Positions 23,686 through 34,589 of a stretch of DNA of 64,000 nucleotides are shown piece after piece (the stretch's first letter is position 1; every line of letters begins with the position of its first letter). The notes under the pieces were generated by a model. It saw only the letters and a list, made by a program, of their open reading frames with translations. It was not told where the DNA came from and searched no databases. This DNA comes from Pseudisothecium myosuroides. Its lineage: Eukaryota > Streptophyta > Bryopsida > Hypnales > Lembophyllaceae. The stretch is from the NCBI GenBank assembly GCA_951799445.1, contig OX637294.1, positions 27,553,452 through 27,617,451 on the forward strand, written 5' to 3'. A program made the translations under genes and the position numbers.

Positions 23686-25125
23686 ATGGACGAACACAAA
23701 AAGAAACTAGACTTGTACTTCAATCAATATGAAGTACCCGAAGACTTGGTCGAAGAATTTGGTGAAGAGGCCGACAATGGGGATTATTGGAAACTAAAAG
23801 AGCCAGAGAGCGTTGAGTTTTGGAGCATCATTCTTTATCCAATGACGCAAAACGTTGGGTTCATGAAGAAATTCAAAAATGGGCCTGACGCCACACTTCC
23901 AATTTCTCACTATGAAGAAGTTGTTGATATTGCCAAGGGTCCTCCAGGAATGCTTTTGATCACGTGCCTGATCAAGAACGACCCAGACATGCCAGAGGAA
24001 TACAAGTACACTTATGCCATCAATCCTCAAGAGACGCCATTCAGTATTCATGAATGTTGTACGTCTCTTATGAACACCCAGTACGGAGGCCTCTATAAGG
24101 AGCTGGAAACACAAATCCAGAAAGGAAGGTGGATGAGTAAGGATGGAGGACCGCTACCTTCAGCAATTCTGGCAACTCGACTGAAGCAGCTGTTAGTCTC
24201 TTTTCAAATTGAGACAACAACATTAAGGACTAGTCACAAGAACATGACCCCTCAACATTTGTCTCGAGAGTCAAGTGGCGTGGTCGGGAGCCAGCAGTCC
24301 CGCCTAAATCTCACCCCTGAGACAGGCAGAAGTGAAAATAAAAAACGTCGACCTAGTACTTCAAGGACGGTGCGTGCTAGCACACCAATGAGGACGTGGG
24401 ACACTACAACAGCTGAAGCCAACGATGAAGATCCCGAGTCTAGCTCACTCTCAGTCCTTACAAACATACCAAAGGATTTCAAGTTTATACCCAAGGATAA
24501 AGACTCTGGGAAAGCAAATTACGAGGAGTCCTTGAAGATCTATGATAGTTATTGGTCTGAATGCCAAGAAGCATATTGTTTTGGTAGTGATAAAGTTGAA
24601 GAGATTTCGATTGATCAGTTGATGGTACCTCTCCCTGACATGAACTGCCGCAGTCTAGAGCCGTCCGGCATCGACCACACCATGCGTTATTTGTTGGAGA
24701 TGCCTGACAAAGATAGGAAGCAGGCCCTTTGTACTATGCCTATTGGATTGGAGGAAATGCCAAAGGATTGGAAAGACATACAAGATTGCAAGTTCTACAT
24801 GATCAATGGCCAGCACAGTGTCGAGGCATCAAAGAAGATGAGGATCGAGGCATCTGCATCCAAGATCAAGGAGAAGTTTGAAAAATGGCCATGCTTCATT
24901 GTCTGGAGCAAGGACCACTCCATTCTACGACGAATTTCATCTTATTATAATCGAGTGAATCACTTCGACAGATATACACCTACCTGGGCAACTAATATAA
25001 TTGGTGCTCGTGGAGTGTGGGTAAGGATGGAAGAACCAACGCCTCCAAAACAAGCGTCCGAAGTGGGACGATCAGTTTCAAGAACAAAGTCACAATCCAA
25101 GGGCAACAATGCCAAAAATTGGAAG
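23686..25125 (+). CDS. Element A gene 2, exon 1: NGQHS-motif protein
   Basis: 480 codons, ending at donor AAG|GTATGT. The start is MDEHKKKLDLYFN, which aligns with MEAQVPKLEAFYK of element B. The acidic N-terminus is followed by WSIILYPM and a Ser/Thr-rich linker (about residues 195-265). A conserved C-terminal domain has MPDKDRKQALCTMPIGLEEM, then FYMINGQHSVEAS (NGQHS at about 374-378), CFIVWSKD and RISSYYNRVNHF. The GQHxxxA signature recalls ParB/sulfiredoxin and DGQHR folds, known for DNA or nucleotide handling; that link is my inference. This exon has no lesion. It continues in phase 0 into exon 2. Confidence 0.75.
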
Positions 25126-25239
25126 GTATGTCATAAGGAAGTAGTTTTATATTATTCAACTAAATTCTTTCTAATACATATAAGTTAGGAGGTCATCAGT
25201 CTATTCTTGAAGCTTGCAGAATGCAATTTTCTAGTTCAT

Positions 25240-25264
25240 AATTCACCTCCATCCAAGGTGAATT
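25240..25264. promoter_or_regulatory. Palindrome in gene 2 intron 1 (A)
   Basis: AATTCACCT-N7-AGGTGAATT, a single isolated copy in an intron. Confidence 0.6.
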
Positions 25265-25307
25265 TTCTATTCAGTGACTAACCTATTTACATTATCTTTG
25301 AGTGTAG

Positions 25308-26668
25308 AAATTTGACGCTGCTTGCCAGCTATGGTTTGGTATGATTGACATTAAGAAGCAGCAAAGAACCAAGTCTGGCAAGCCCGTGAAGGTTGACATT
25401 ATAAACGAGCTCAAAATTATTACTGCTCCAACAGATGTCTATGAGTTATACTCTGAACTCATTTCCGCTGCCTCAATGGGAGAGTTGATCGATCCGGAGT
25501 CAAGAACATTGTTCAAGAACAACAAGGGTTGGGTTCCGGAGAAGGATGGCATCATCAGTAAAGAATTCTTCAAATGGCTTGGCAACCTTTCCAACGTAAG
25601 CCTCAAGCGACTTGCAGAGCATCTATTGATGAAGCCTGACCCACCACAGAAGAAGAACAAGAGAATGGAGGATTATCCAAAGGTGACATTTAAGAAGCTG
25701 AAGAAGGTTGTACCAAATTGCTGTACTTATTGACAGTGGTGTGAGAGGCGCAAAAGAAAACAAATTGTAAAGGTGCAGCTCAATGATATGAAGCCCGAAC
25801 TTGATTTGTTAACCACCACGGGAGAGACTAAGAAGGACATGTGGAAGAAATTCAAAAAGGATTACAAGATCACGGACGCTGCCATGCATGTCCTCATCAC
25901 AGGTCCATCTGAGATATTCTTCACTGCATCGAAGCTTTTGTGTAACATCAACAAGAGCATTCGAGAATTATCACCCTATGCCGAGGAATTTCTGAAGGTC
26001 TTCTTGAGAAATAAAGGAAGGTTTACAGTTCCCACCGGTCAAGCATTCTACCGTCCATTCAACGAAAACACAGACGACTTAGCGAAGTGGGCTAGAGGTG
26101 ATTGGGATCATTTGGATGTCGACCGTATAAAGATGGGATTCATGGACTTCAGAATTTTTCCAAGCAACAAGAAGGAGGCTGGAGGGATGGCAACTCCGTA
26201 TTTTTATTCTTTTTTGATGTTGTTGATGCGGCTAACTGATCCTGCAATTCTCGATATCCCTGTGTGGGTGTGGTTATCTGGAGATAAGAAGACCGACTCC
26301 AGTCATACACCATTTTTACAATTCTGTATTTACAGATAATTATGTCCTTCACCACGCAGAGTACATGCCGGCGAAGTACGAGCGACTTGAAGATCTTGAG
26401 TTGAACAAGAAGAAAGTTGAAGCAAACGTCCACATCATGTTCCTCATTAAGAAGAACCACAAGGCAAAATGCAACTCCTTGCCAACAAAATTCAAGGCTC
26501 CGGAAACGCATGAATTCATTACCTCGGGAGCTTACAATGAAATGCAGTATCGAATCTATGAGAATGAACTACGGATGGAATTCTACATAAGCATTTTGGC
26601 TTTATTTTGCAATCCTGGAGACGCGGTCTTTACCATATACGGGGTGGAAAATCATCTGTGCGGCATGG
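25308..26668 (+). pseudogene. Element A gene 2, exon 2: conserved module with a stop and a frame break
   Basis: Opens after acceptor GTGTAG in phase 0 with KFDAACQLWF. Shared with B are ELKIITAPTDVYELYSE, EFFKWLGNLS, YPKVTFKKLKK, ERRKRKQIVK, ELSPYAEEFLKVF and NELRMEFYIS. A TGA at 25731-25733 replaces a codon between CCTY and QWCERRKRK. A second lesion near 26300-26340 shifts the frame before the conserved EYMPAKYERL; summed over both frames the length equals that of B, so this is a small indel and not an intron. The likely donor (ATGG|GTGAGT) has one extra base relative to B and would throw exon 3 out of phase. Function unknown. This copy is probably broken unless recoded or edited. Confidence 0.65.
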
Positions 26669-26693
26669 GTGAGTATGTTGTTCTTTCTAAGTA

Positions 26694-26716
26694 TTCACCT
26701 CCATTCAAGGTGAATT
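26694..26716. promoter_or_regulatory. Palindrome in gene 2 intron 2 (A)
   Basis: ATTCACCTC-N5-CAAGGTGAATT-type copy about 25 bp downstream of the exon 2 donor. Confidence 0.6.
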
Positions 26717-26787
26717 GACATGTTTGTTTGTCTTGGAATTTATTATCTAAAATATGTTATTCTAACTATTTTTCCATCTTCTTCCAG

Positions 26788-27568
26788 ATGAATTCGCTGA
26801 TAAATTATATCATTGGGGATTCTGACGAGACAAAATCCTTTAATGACCTCTCGCAATTGTCTGTGGACTTGGACAAGGCGGATTTCCTTCAGTCAGGGTA
26901 CTATGTTGATGAAGAAAAGTATCCAAAGACGGTCGATAATGACACCTCGTCATCCGGTAGGGGCAAGAGAGATCGTATTCAATTGGTTGCTCAAGATTCG
27001 GAGCACGACATGATTGACCAAGGAGAAGGTGACAAAGTCCTCATGATCAATCCTCCCGCGTCCCAAGAGTTTAGCACTCCATATGCTGGAACAGTCGCCC
27101 CTATGGATCCACCAGCAAGTGAACGTCGTGGTTCATCGTTCACTTCTCCATCCCCTTCTTTAGAGCGTGATCGAGGAAAGAGGAAGTTGGATGAAACAGA
27201 AGATCTTACTATGAAGGATTACATGAAAATGATGCATGAGAGGATGCAGAAGTATGAGGAGGACCAATTTGAGGAGAGGAAACGTTCAAGGATTGAATAT
27301 GCTCAGTTGATGACTATCATCAAGGGAACTCTACCTTCTGGAAACTCTTCCCTTCCAGCTATTGAGATGAATGAGCCGGCCCCTCACGTTTTGTCGGAGA
27401 ACCGTGTATCGGTATCTTCAGGTAGTGGAGCTCATGTTCTTCCTAAGACATCCATGGAACTGGATCCAGCGTTGCATAGTCCTTCCGAGGCGCAGCAGCA
27501 GTCAGATGACCTGCAGACTCCTGCAATGAGTTCGGGGGTTGGAAATGAGGAAGTCAATGATCCCCAAG
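26788..27568 (+). CDS. Element A gene 2, exon 3: acidic/coiled-coil linker
   Basis: Begins with ATG right after acceptor TTCTTCCAG, as in B. Conserved block: DLDKADFLQSGYYVDEEKYP. Then come low-complexity Ser/Pro segments and a charged helix (MKMMHERMQKYEEDQFEERK). The frame can run to a TGA at 27582, but a donor at 27568/27569 (CAAG|GTTCAT, phase 1) joins it in frame to exon 4. The equivalent phase-1 donor exists in B just before its own stop. Either a short protein or the fused one could be made, depending on splicing of this intron. Confidence 0.6.
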
Positions 27569-28132
27569 GTTCATCTCAGTGAACTCTCACTGTAATGATT
27601 TGGGATCTTTTGAAGTTGCGTTATATTTGTTTTTTTTATGTATGGTTTCTTTTCCTTTTACAGGATTGTTTTGTATTGTTGAATGTAATTTTGAAGATTG
27701 CATTTACAAGTATGAAGTTGTAAATATTGCAATCGTTTTTTCAAGGTTTTTAGTTATTTTCAAAATGTATGTGTATAGAATTGCAAAAGTATTCCATCTT
27801 TTTTTCGCTTGCTTTTATATGTATAATCCAGTTTCACCTTTAAAGAATTGTAAATATTACATTTTTTTTTTCAAGATTTTAATTGTGAATTCATACTTAA
27901 CTATTTAAGTGCATGAAAATATAAATATTGAATTTTTTTCATTTACATTATAAATGTAAATCCATAGTTACATGTACATAAATTATAAGTGCGACTTTTG
28001 TTTGGTGATTTTTGATGTGAGTCCACACTTATGTGCATTAGATTGTGAACATAATATATTTTCATAAGATTTGAAGTGTAAATCTACATTTGTTTTGGAA
28101 ACTACTCATTATCCACTTGTATTAATTCGCAG

Positions 28133-28422
28133 GTTCTCTTAATGAGGACATAGTGCCCCAACCTCTTCCACCTTCTACCATTGATCCCTCGAATGTGTCC
28201 TTCCCAAAGAGCCCTTCATGTGTTCCAAGATCAAACCATCCAAATTCTGGTGGAAGAGTCGACCCTAATTTGGAAGTGTCACTTCAAGGAGTCCAATTGC
28301 AAGAGGATATGGAGGTTGATGTGAATATTCCAGATGATGTTCTCATGGAGGTTCATATACCGCCTCCAGCAAATAATGCATGCACTAAAGAATCCTTACA
28401 AAGTCCTACGTCTGAGGAAATT
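28133..28422 (+). CDS. Element A gene 2, exon 4: linker
   Basis: Acceptor ATTCGCAG; the split codon gives GSLNEDIVPQ. Contains VDVNIPDDVLMEVHIPPP, matching DAVLMEVLIPEP of B. Donor ATT|GTAAGT in phase 0. Confidence 0.6.
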
Positions 28423-28583
28423 GTAAGTGGTCAACTTTTCTTTATTCTAATGTGCATCTATTGAGATATTTGTTCTTATGACTTGGATCTTCTACTGTTT
28501 GAGTCCCTTCATTTGTGTTTCTATTTTGTGTTCAAATGTTTACTAACACTTGTTGGCGTATTTCTCTGCCTTGATTTTAACAG

Positions 28584-29399
28584 AGGAGCGATCTTTCAAA
28601 AATACGTATAGGTGCAACACAAGAGCCTATCCTAAAACCGCTCGCTTCCAGGCCAAGAAGAAGGTGGCTCAATGTCATTCTAGACCTGAATGGGATCCTT
28701 TGTGTATCTAAGGAAAAGAAAAATCTTCCTAAGGGCACAGTCTACAATGATCTCTCGGAGCCACATTCCAGCGTTTTCCCAGTATCTATTGGTTCAAAAG
28801 CTGTATATGTTCGACCTCATTGCGAGGAATTCCTTCGACAATTAGCCACAGTTGCATACATTTCTGTTTGGAGTTCCATGATGACTTCTACAACAAAATT
28901 CATATGCGAGTACCTATTTAGAGGATTAGAGACACCATGGAGTATCCTTGGGCAAGAGTTTTGCGACAATCTGAAGTGTAGGGGTCTGCGAGGAAACATC
29001 ACAACTTTGAAAGTGAAGGGAACCAACAAAGACATGTTCCTCAAACCTCTAGACAAACTGTTCGATGCACAGAACTCAAAGTTTACTATTGGCAATACTA
29101 TTATGGTAGACGACAGTCCTGAGAAGCATGTTTTGAACGAGCCTGAAAACGTTGTGCTTTTGGATTCGTGGTCAAAGGAAGGAGATGGTTTTAAAGACAC
29201 TTTCTTGATGGATGAGCTTTTGCCTTGGATTACACGCTTGCATGGCACCAAGGATCGTGGACTATTGTCCTTTCGGAAGAATGACAACATTGGACGGCGG
29301 ATGCTTGTTGAGGAGCAAGAAACGCGAGAATATGATGAACTTATAGACGCCATAGAAGAGTCTAAGATGCTAGTGAAGGATCATTCCAGTCGTCGCTAA
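28584..29399 (+). CDS. Element A gene 2, exon 5: FCP1/NLI-type HAD phosphatase domain
   Basis: Acceptor TTTTAACAG, phase 0. Motif I is WLNVILDLNGILCV: the nucleophile Asp is present but the second Asp of DxDxT is Asn. Motif II region: VAYISVWSSM. Motif III/IV: NTIMVDDSPEKHVLNEPENV with the Asp pair kept. The C-terminal LPWITRLHGTKD and the basic tail are shared with B. The family (SCP/FCP1) dephosphorylates phosphoserine, for example of the RNA polymerase II tail; DxNG versions are known in plant relatives, and activity here is uncertain. The stop is TAA at 29399. The shorter frame beginning at 28878 lacks motif I and is not the true start. Confidence 0.75.
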   Translation, partial: RSDLSKIRIGATQEPILKPLASRPRRRWLNVILDLNGILCVSKEKKNLPKGTVYNDLSEPHSSVFPVSIGSKAVYVRPHCEEFLRQLATVAYISVWSSMMTSTTKFICEYLFRGLETPWSILGQEFCDNLKCRGLRGNITTLKVKGTNKDMFLKPLDKLFDAQNSKFTIGNTIMVDDSPEKHVLNEPENVVLLDSWSKEGDGFKDTFLMDELLPWITRLHGTKDRGLLSFRKNDNIGRRMLVEEQETREYDELIDAIEESKMLVKDHSSRR

Positions 29400-29601
29400 T
29401 ACTGAACAATATTCCTTGCGTTTGTGCATTTTATCTATTGCTATGGTGTTTCATTAAAGACGAGTGTATCCATTATAGTTCTATCATAGTCGTCTTGCAA
29501 AATGGATGATTGTTTAATTCATTTCGAGTTGTTTTATTGTTTGTATTCCAGTTGTCCACCCTTTATTCTTTGTAATCACACTGACTTTTGTGACTCTTCA
29601 G

Positions 29602-30410
29602 GATTTGCGTGATTGTTCCGTACCATATACTGGTAGTGTTTCCAAGTGTAATGCGTCGGTGGATTCCATTTTAGAATACGGCCAATATGCATTATCTCAA
29701 AGCGGTGTGGGTCACATTATGGTCTCGGCAGCTACTGCACTATCTACTATGGACTTCTCCACAAGACCCATTAATGATGGTGTGGTGGATAGTCCACCAA
29801 GCGGGAGAAAGCGATTGCTTCCAGTGAACTCCCCGTCGCCACTCAAATCTCGAAAAATAGCTCCTTCAGCTTGTCTACGTTCAGCTGATGTTATTGTTCC
29901 ACAAAGAAAGTTGTATGTTGACAACAGACACATTCCTACAACTTCTAAGGTATGAATGAATTTGGTTTTTTATCCATTTGCTACAATTGTGTTCTATGCA
30001 CGTGTTGGATTACTTTAACACATATTATTGCAATTATAACTTTATCATTTATTGTCTTCTTTGTTTTATAGGTATCGAGTGGATCCCAAAGAAAAGATTG
30101 TATAGGCACAAAGTTCATTCCAATACCTCCACGACCTATCAATTCAGCAAATGCTGAATATCCAAGGAAATTAGGATTACAAGTTCAACCTGGTCTACTT
30201 CCTAAAAAATTGGTACAATGTCATCGTCCATCAAAGTCACATGATGAACGACTCATGCATTGTACCCGTCGACCTTGGGATGCATGGGAGAGGAGGTCCT
30301 TGAAGATGCAAGAACTGCAACATCCCCACCAAATACGCCCTCAAGAATGTAGTCGAGGACCTGAGATATGGAAAGCAATGGTAGATCTAAGGAGTAGATC
30401 TCATGCATGA
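29602..30410 (+). CDS. Element A gene 2, C-terminal exons 6-7
   Basis: Exon 6 is 29602-29949 and exon 7 is 30072-30410, joined in phase 0 (AAG|GTATGA ... TTATAG|GTATCG). Exon 6 has CNASVDSILEYGQYALSQSG and TMDFSTRPINDGVVDSPP; exon 7 has PRRPWDAWERRSLKMQEL-like and CSRGPEIWKA segments. Element B has the same segments in one exon. How they connect to exon 5, which ends in a stop in both copies, is unresolved. An alternative transcript skipping the stop, or an independent small gene, are both possible. Confidence 0.55.
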
Positions 30411-30894
30411 AACTATGTGCATCCATAGGGATTTCATGGATCAAGTAAGATGATTTATCTGTTATATATTATACGGTATATGTTATACCTTTATATATAT
30501 ATGTTATATACCTGCTATACCTGTTATGTATTATATGGTATATGTTATACCTATATATATTACAATAAATTCTATACAATCATTTGACATTTGGATGCAA
30601 GATTGAATCACATTATTAGATTTACAATAAAATAGGCATTCTAGAAGTCCAAAGCTAATCTAATGCTTGTCATATTTGGCAATCTTACTATAAATATATG
30701 GACCATCAATCTCCAATTGTTTTTTTTAGTTTATGTTGCTCTTACTTTAACTATTAATGTTACAATTTGATTATTGACTGTGAATGAATGACTTCTGCAT
30801 TGCAAATGATTGATATTTTTCACCATGATTGTATGCAATTGTAGCATATAATTGGATTGAAAAGGGCTATCAAAACTCTCATAATCTGAGAATT
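30411..30894. other. 3' non-coding end of element A
   Basis: AT-rich. Near 30450-30560 a TATGTTATACCT/TATATGGTATA unit is repeated. No gene seen. Confidence 0.6.
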
Positions 30895-30919
30895 CTCTCA
30901 AATTAATGAATATGGTGTT
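30895..30919 (-). repeat. Element A right terminal inverted repeat
   Basis: Read inward it begins AACACCATATTCATTAATTT. It is followed inward by a perfect GAGAATTCTC palindrome. AATC follows outside at 30920-30923. Confidence 0.85.
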
Positions 30920-30923
30920 AATC

Positions 30924-31667
30924 CCACAAATACTACAATGACAGACCTATCCGGGTAGAATTCCAAGAGCTAAATCGGGTACCTTTGTAACTAACAGATC
31001 CCAGCTACCTTCCCGTTCCTCTCTTCCGGTTACAGCAGGACCTCATCAGACATCGGCTAGCGTTCAAACTTCAATCTGAAGACTCACCTAACCTAAGCAT
31101 GGCTATCCCACTCAGAAGAACCTCAAGGAACATCAGTAGATAGAACTGTCTCTTAGTACAACAGACGTTCTTCACCAATCCAAATACTCCCGGAACCGGA
31201 TCCGAACAGAATCCGGGACGCCTCTTCCCCTCAAATCTTCACCACCAAACCACCTGAACTTGCAATGATCAAAACACTGCCTAACTCCTCAACACAAGAC
31301 CAAGACTTTTCAGACCAGTACTCATGGAGTTGAACTTCAAGCTTTCTTTTCAGAAATTGAAATGGGAAAACAAGAATGTGAAAACGCCCGGAGTTGAAAC
31401 TAACTTCCAACCCCTAAATAGCAACCCAAGGGAAACCCTAAAGGTCCCCAGCAATCCAAAATAAAAGACCAAAGAATGACACGCGTCATTCCTTATCCAT
31501 CTGAGTTGACTTCCTACCAGCCGATCCACAAAATGTGGATCTCAGATCCTAATAACCCGGAAACTAAAGTCCAGGTGCATCCTCCTAAAATGCAGCTAAT
31601 TAACTGCTTCCTTGCTACTAAACACTTGAGTTTAACCATGCAAGGATTAACTCAAAGAATTTCCTAA
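30924..31667. other. Right flank of element A, no gene
   Basis: Non-coding sequence downstream (minus strand) of the gag-like frame. It contains CCGGAACCGGATCCGAACAG like the left flank near 5000. Probably the 3' part of the retroelement that element A entered. Confidence 0.4.
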
Positions 31668-33527
31668 CTACTTCTTGGCCTTCTTCAGGGTAGGTTCCTC
31701 TTTGCTTGCTCCTTTCCGGGGTGGCTGTTTCCGGATTGGAGATGTCTTGACCCCCTTTGATGTCGTGCCCTTTGCTGGCGTCCCCTTTGATGGTGTCTGT
31801 ATCTTATCCTTGAGCTTGGAAGGAGAAATAGTCTCCAAGTCTGAATCTTCCTCGGATTCAGAATCCGGAATTGCTATCGACTGGGATCCGGATCCCGTCA
31901 GGCTGTCATCTTTCTTCGACGTGCTTGGCGACTCTTCCTCTTCCGAGGGGTAACTCACGGGAGACACCTCTCTGGCACGCTTTCTTGTTGTCTTCTTCTT
32001 CGTTGACTTGGGAACATTTGGTGACTACTTTGAATCCTTACTCTGGGGGGGTCCCGAGGTCGGATCCGGACTTCCTCTTCTCCTTGGATTCGGATGCACG
32101 CACTGATCCTTCCCCTTCCTCAGACTTTAGTTTGGAGGTTCCCTTCCCAGGTGTCTTCTCCTCCTTCGGCTTGTCTTTTGGCTTCGGTATTACAGGTGGG
32201 GACATGGGCGCTTTCTTCGGGTCTTGATAGAACCCCGACTGTTGAAGAACGTCCCGAATCTCGTACATCATCTTCTCCATTGACGTTGAATACTCCGCCA
32301 GCACCAACACTGTCTTCACGGCTGCTTCAGATCCTTCTTTCAGGATCCCTTTGTCAAACAACTTAGCTTTGTTGATCATACTGCTCGAGTAAGATACAAA
32401 GCTCCGGACTTTGCGAAGTGTGTCCTTAGCCTCGAAGGATAGTTTCCTAACCTCCTTGCTTCCTGCCTCACTTTTCTCTAACTTCCGGGTCAGTTTCTCA
32501 TTTCTCTCAGTCAACTCCCTAACCCGGGTTTCCCACTTCCGGGATTCTTTATCCCGAAGTAAACCCTCTACCTTCTTTGCAAGCCCAGCTATCTCGATTC
32601 CACCAAACAGTCCGCACACATCCTGGACTGCTCCTCTCTCGGCATTCAGCTCCTCACGAATCCTCTCAAGATCCTTAATGATCCTCCCAAGCGACTCATC
32701 TTGTAAACTTTCCAGTTCCGCGGACTCCCTTTGTTTACTCTTAGGTTTCTGCTTCCGGGGGAAGACCTCTCTGGCTCTCTCTGAGGATTCTTCCTTCTTT
32801 TCTGAAGATCCTCCCTCTGATTCCTCTCCTACCTCTTCCTCTTGTTTCTTGGGAGGAACGATGTTAAACTTCTGGATGGTGGCTGCAGCCTTATAGGTTG
32901 TTCTCTCATGACCTCTAAGTGTCCCTAGATAATCATAGAGGTGGAAGAGAAAGGGGCCAATTGTCGTGGCCTTAGTGTTACCTAGGGAAGAGACCATCTT
33001 TCCCACTAATCTTTCACTATCTCTCCCCAGAATACCTTCCTTTCTCCGCTCAGGGCACCGAAGATCGTGTTTGCCCAAGTCACTGTGATCCGGGATGGGC
33101 GTTCCGAATACACTATCGGAACTATAAACTCTAGCAATCTCCTCTCCCTAGAATTCTTGCAGTCCGCCACGAGGTAAACATCCTTCTTGTGGGGAGTGTC
33201 AGAAAACTTACCCTCCGCGAATTTGTGTGTCCAGGAAGCCATCCCGTCTCCTGGGCGAGGAAAGTTGTAAACTGCTTTCCACGTCTCGAGGGTCCATTTC
33301 CTTGGCAGCGCTTGGTGCGTCTTGTCCCACTCGTTAGATTGGTCCTTCGTCAGCTCCCGAATCATCTCATCATCCTTCAAGCTCCATGGTCGCCGTAGGA
33401 ATCCGAGGCATCCGATTTGACCCAAGTCCTCCTCCAACTGCTTCCGGTGATTTTCGTCTTCCGGGATAACCGGATGGATAGTCTTGGTCTTGAAGACGAC
33501 GGCCTCACTACCTTCACCCTTCACCAT
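31668..33527 (-). pseudogene. Retrotransposon gag-like gene with frame breaks
   Basis: N-terminal part (33527-33006): TIHPVIPEDENHRKQLEEDL, LRRPWSLKDDEMIREL, NTIFGALSGERKVFW, closely parallel to the gag at 41431 (PIIPEGEKEK, DKPWGFREER, HLIFGALSGERKVDW). The frame shifts near 33010 and continues GPFLFHLYDYLGTL. A long charged coiled coil follows (EKLTRKLEKSEAGSKEVRKL) and NKAKLFDKGILKEGSEA, matching TKAKLFDKEVLKDKK at 61280. It shifts again at a C-run near 32047 and ends Ser/Lys/Pro-rich at 31668. The product would be a structural gag polyprotein of ~600 residues. The frameshifts and a stop make it non-functional. Confidence 0.6.
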
Positions 33528-33529
33528 CG

Positions 33530-34200
33530 CACTAAAAAGTTTCTCCTTACCCTGTCACGCACAATTCTCACACAATCTCTTCAATATAGGAACCTACAGA
33601 TCCTTTCTCACAAACTCCGATACTATCCTATCCGGATCCGGAAACTAGGAGCTCTCCCTCCTCACAATCTGATCTGCAAACCACCGCTCTGAGAACTCCA
33701 AGGATGCTCCAAAGTCCAGAATGGAAAATGAAGACGGAAGTTTCCCATCCCTGGGTTTTTCCAAACTATCCGTTTCTAGCCGTTTTAGGGTTACCGTTTC
33801 CGCCGCAATCCCGGAAGACTGTGACCATTTAAACGACTTTCCCTAACTTCCGGTAGAGCCGTTGGATCTCAGGATTGCCCTAACGGCTTCCTACTAGCTC
33901 TCCAGTATCCTCCTGCATATGTTCACGCCCGGCGCGGTACTTGGGATAACTTCCGGATTGATACCCTGTTCCGGATCCGGTTCCGATTTCCTGATTTAAT
34001 CAAGAAACTCTAATTCCCTCTCTTAACCTTTTTATCTGTTTATAGTTTCCCTCAAACAGAAAGATCTTAATTTTGGTAAAACTCGTGTTTAAGCCTTGCA
34101 AAAAGCTAAAAATTTTACCCTTTTTCACTCCTTTTTTTATATTTCTAACTAACTATCCTCATCCTTACATTTCGTGCTCCCACACCACCTCTTTGTTTTG
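33530..34200 (-). repeat. LTR/leader of the gag-like element
   Basis: Non-coding sequence upstream of the gag frame, rich in CCGGATCCGGAA. A TATA box (TATAAACA, 34037-34044 minus) lies ~500 bp before the gag start. Exact LTR ends not found. Confidence 0.4.
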
Positions 34201-34288
34201 TTGGTCCGGTAAACACACCACGGGTCATCACATCGAAGACAGTCAGCTAGCCGAGTAGGGGAAAAGTTTAGCTTCAGATTTTTCTCAG

Positions 34289-34589
34289 TGGCCGCACTTT
34301 AGTGCAGCAAACACGGTCATAATAGATAGCAAATTTAGTAGGGTGAGTTGCAACCCTGAAGCTAATGTGATCATCACCGCACCTTTCTATGTGAAGTGGA
34401 TTTGCTCATTGGCAGATGACAAGGAGTACTTGAAACGATACCTGTGGCAGGTGCTGGAGGCCTTTGAACACTGTCCTGACGTCAGTGCCTTCCGGTCCAA
34501 GTACCCCAAAATTGTGAATGAAGCAATGTCAAAAATGCTACACAGACGACGCAATGGACATGCTTATGATTTTCTTGACACTGTGGAAG
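34289..34589 (+). pseudogene. Isolated FCP1-like phosphatase exon
   Basis: Opens after acceptor TTTTTCTCAG and ends at donor GAAG|GTGAGG (phase 1). It reads NTVIIDSKFSRVSCNPEANV and YLWQVLEAFEHCPDVSAFRS. This matches the second half of an FCP1/NLI phosphatase: the IVVDDSPVKHIMNRTENV region followed by the usual YLxxLAxxxDVxxF C-terminal helix. The second Asp of the DD pair is Ser, so a working active site is unlikely. It lies outside elements A and B, so it is either a host phosphatase exon or debris of a third element copy. The N-terminal half is not in the adjacent DNA. Confidence 0.5.

Larger units (their letters stand above)
5467..30919. mobile_element. Element A: giant TIR DNA transposon, 25.45 kb
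   Basis: The left end starts AACACTATATTCAATATTTT (5467); the right end, read inward on the minus strand, starts AACACCATATTCATTAATTT (30919). Both continue TTGAGAG or similar to give 25-bp imperfect terminal inverted repeats. AATC occurs just outside each end (5463-5466 and 30920-30923), a 4-bp target duplication. Inside are two divergent genes, a DUF7869-like one at the left (minus) and a multi-exon NGQHS/phosphatase one at the right (plus), with element-specific palindromes by the 5' end of each. Element B has the same ends and gene order reversed. Gene 2 of A has lesions, so A may depend on other copies. The superfamily is not certain; 4-bp duplications are known for Sola elements, among others. 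Confidence 0.85.

Noticed and set aside
26200..26345. An intron in A exon 2 explaining the frame change
   Set aside because: The interval has the same coding length as B with aligned residues (PAILDIPVWVWLSGD against PRLEEINAWLLICSD), so an indel fits better.
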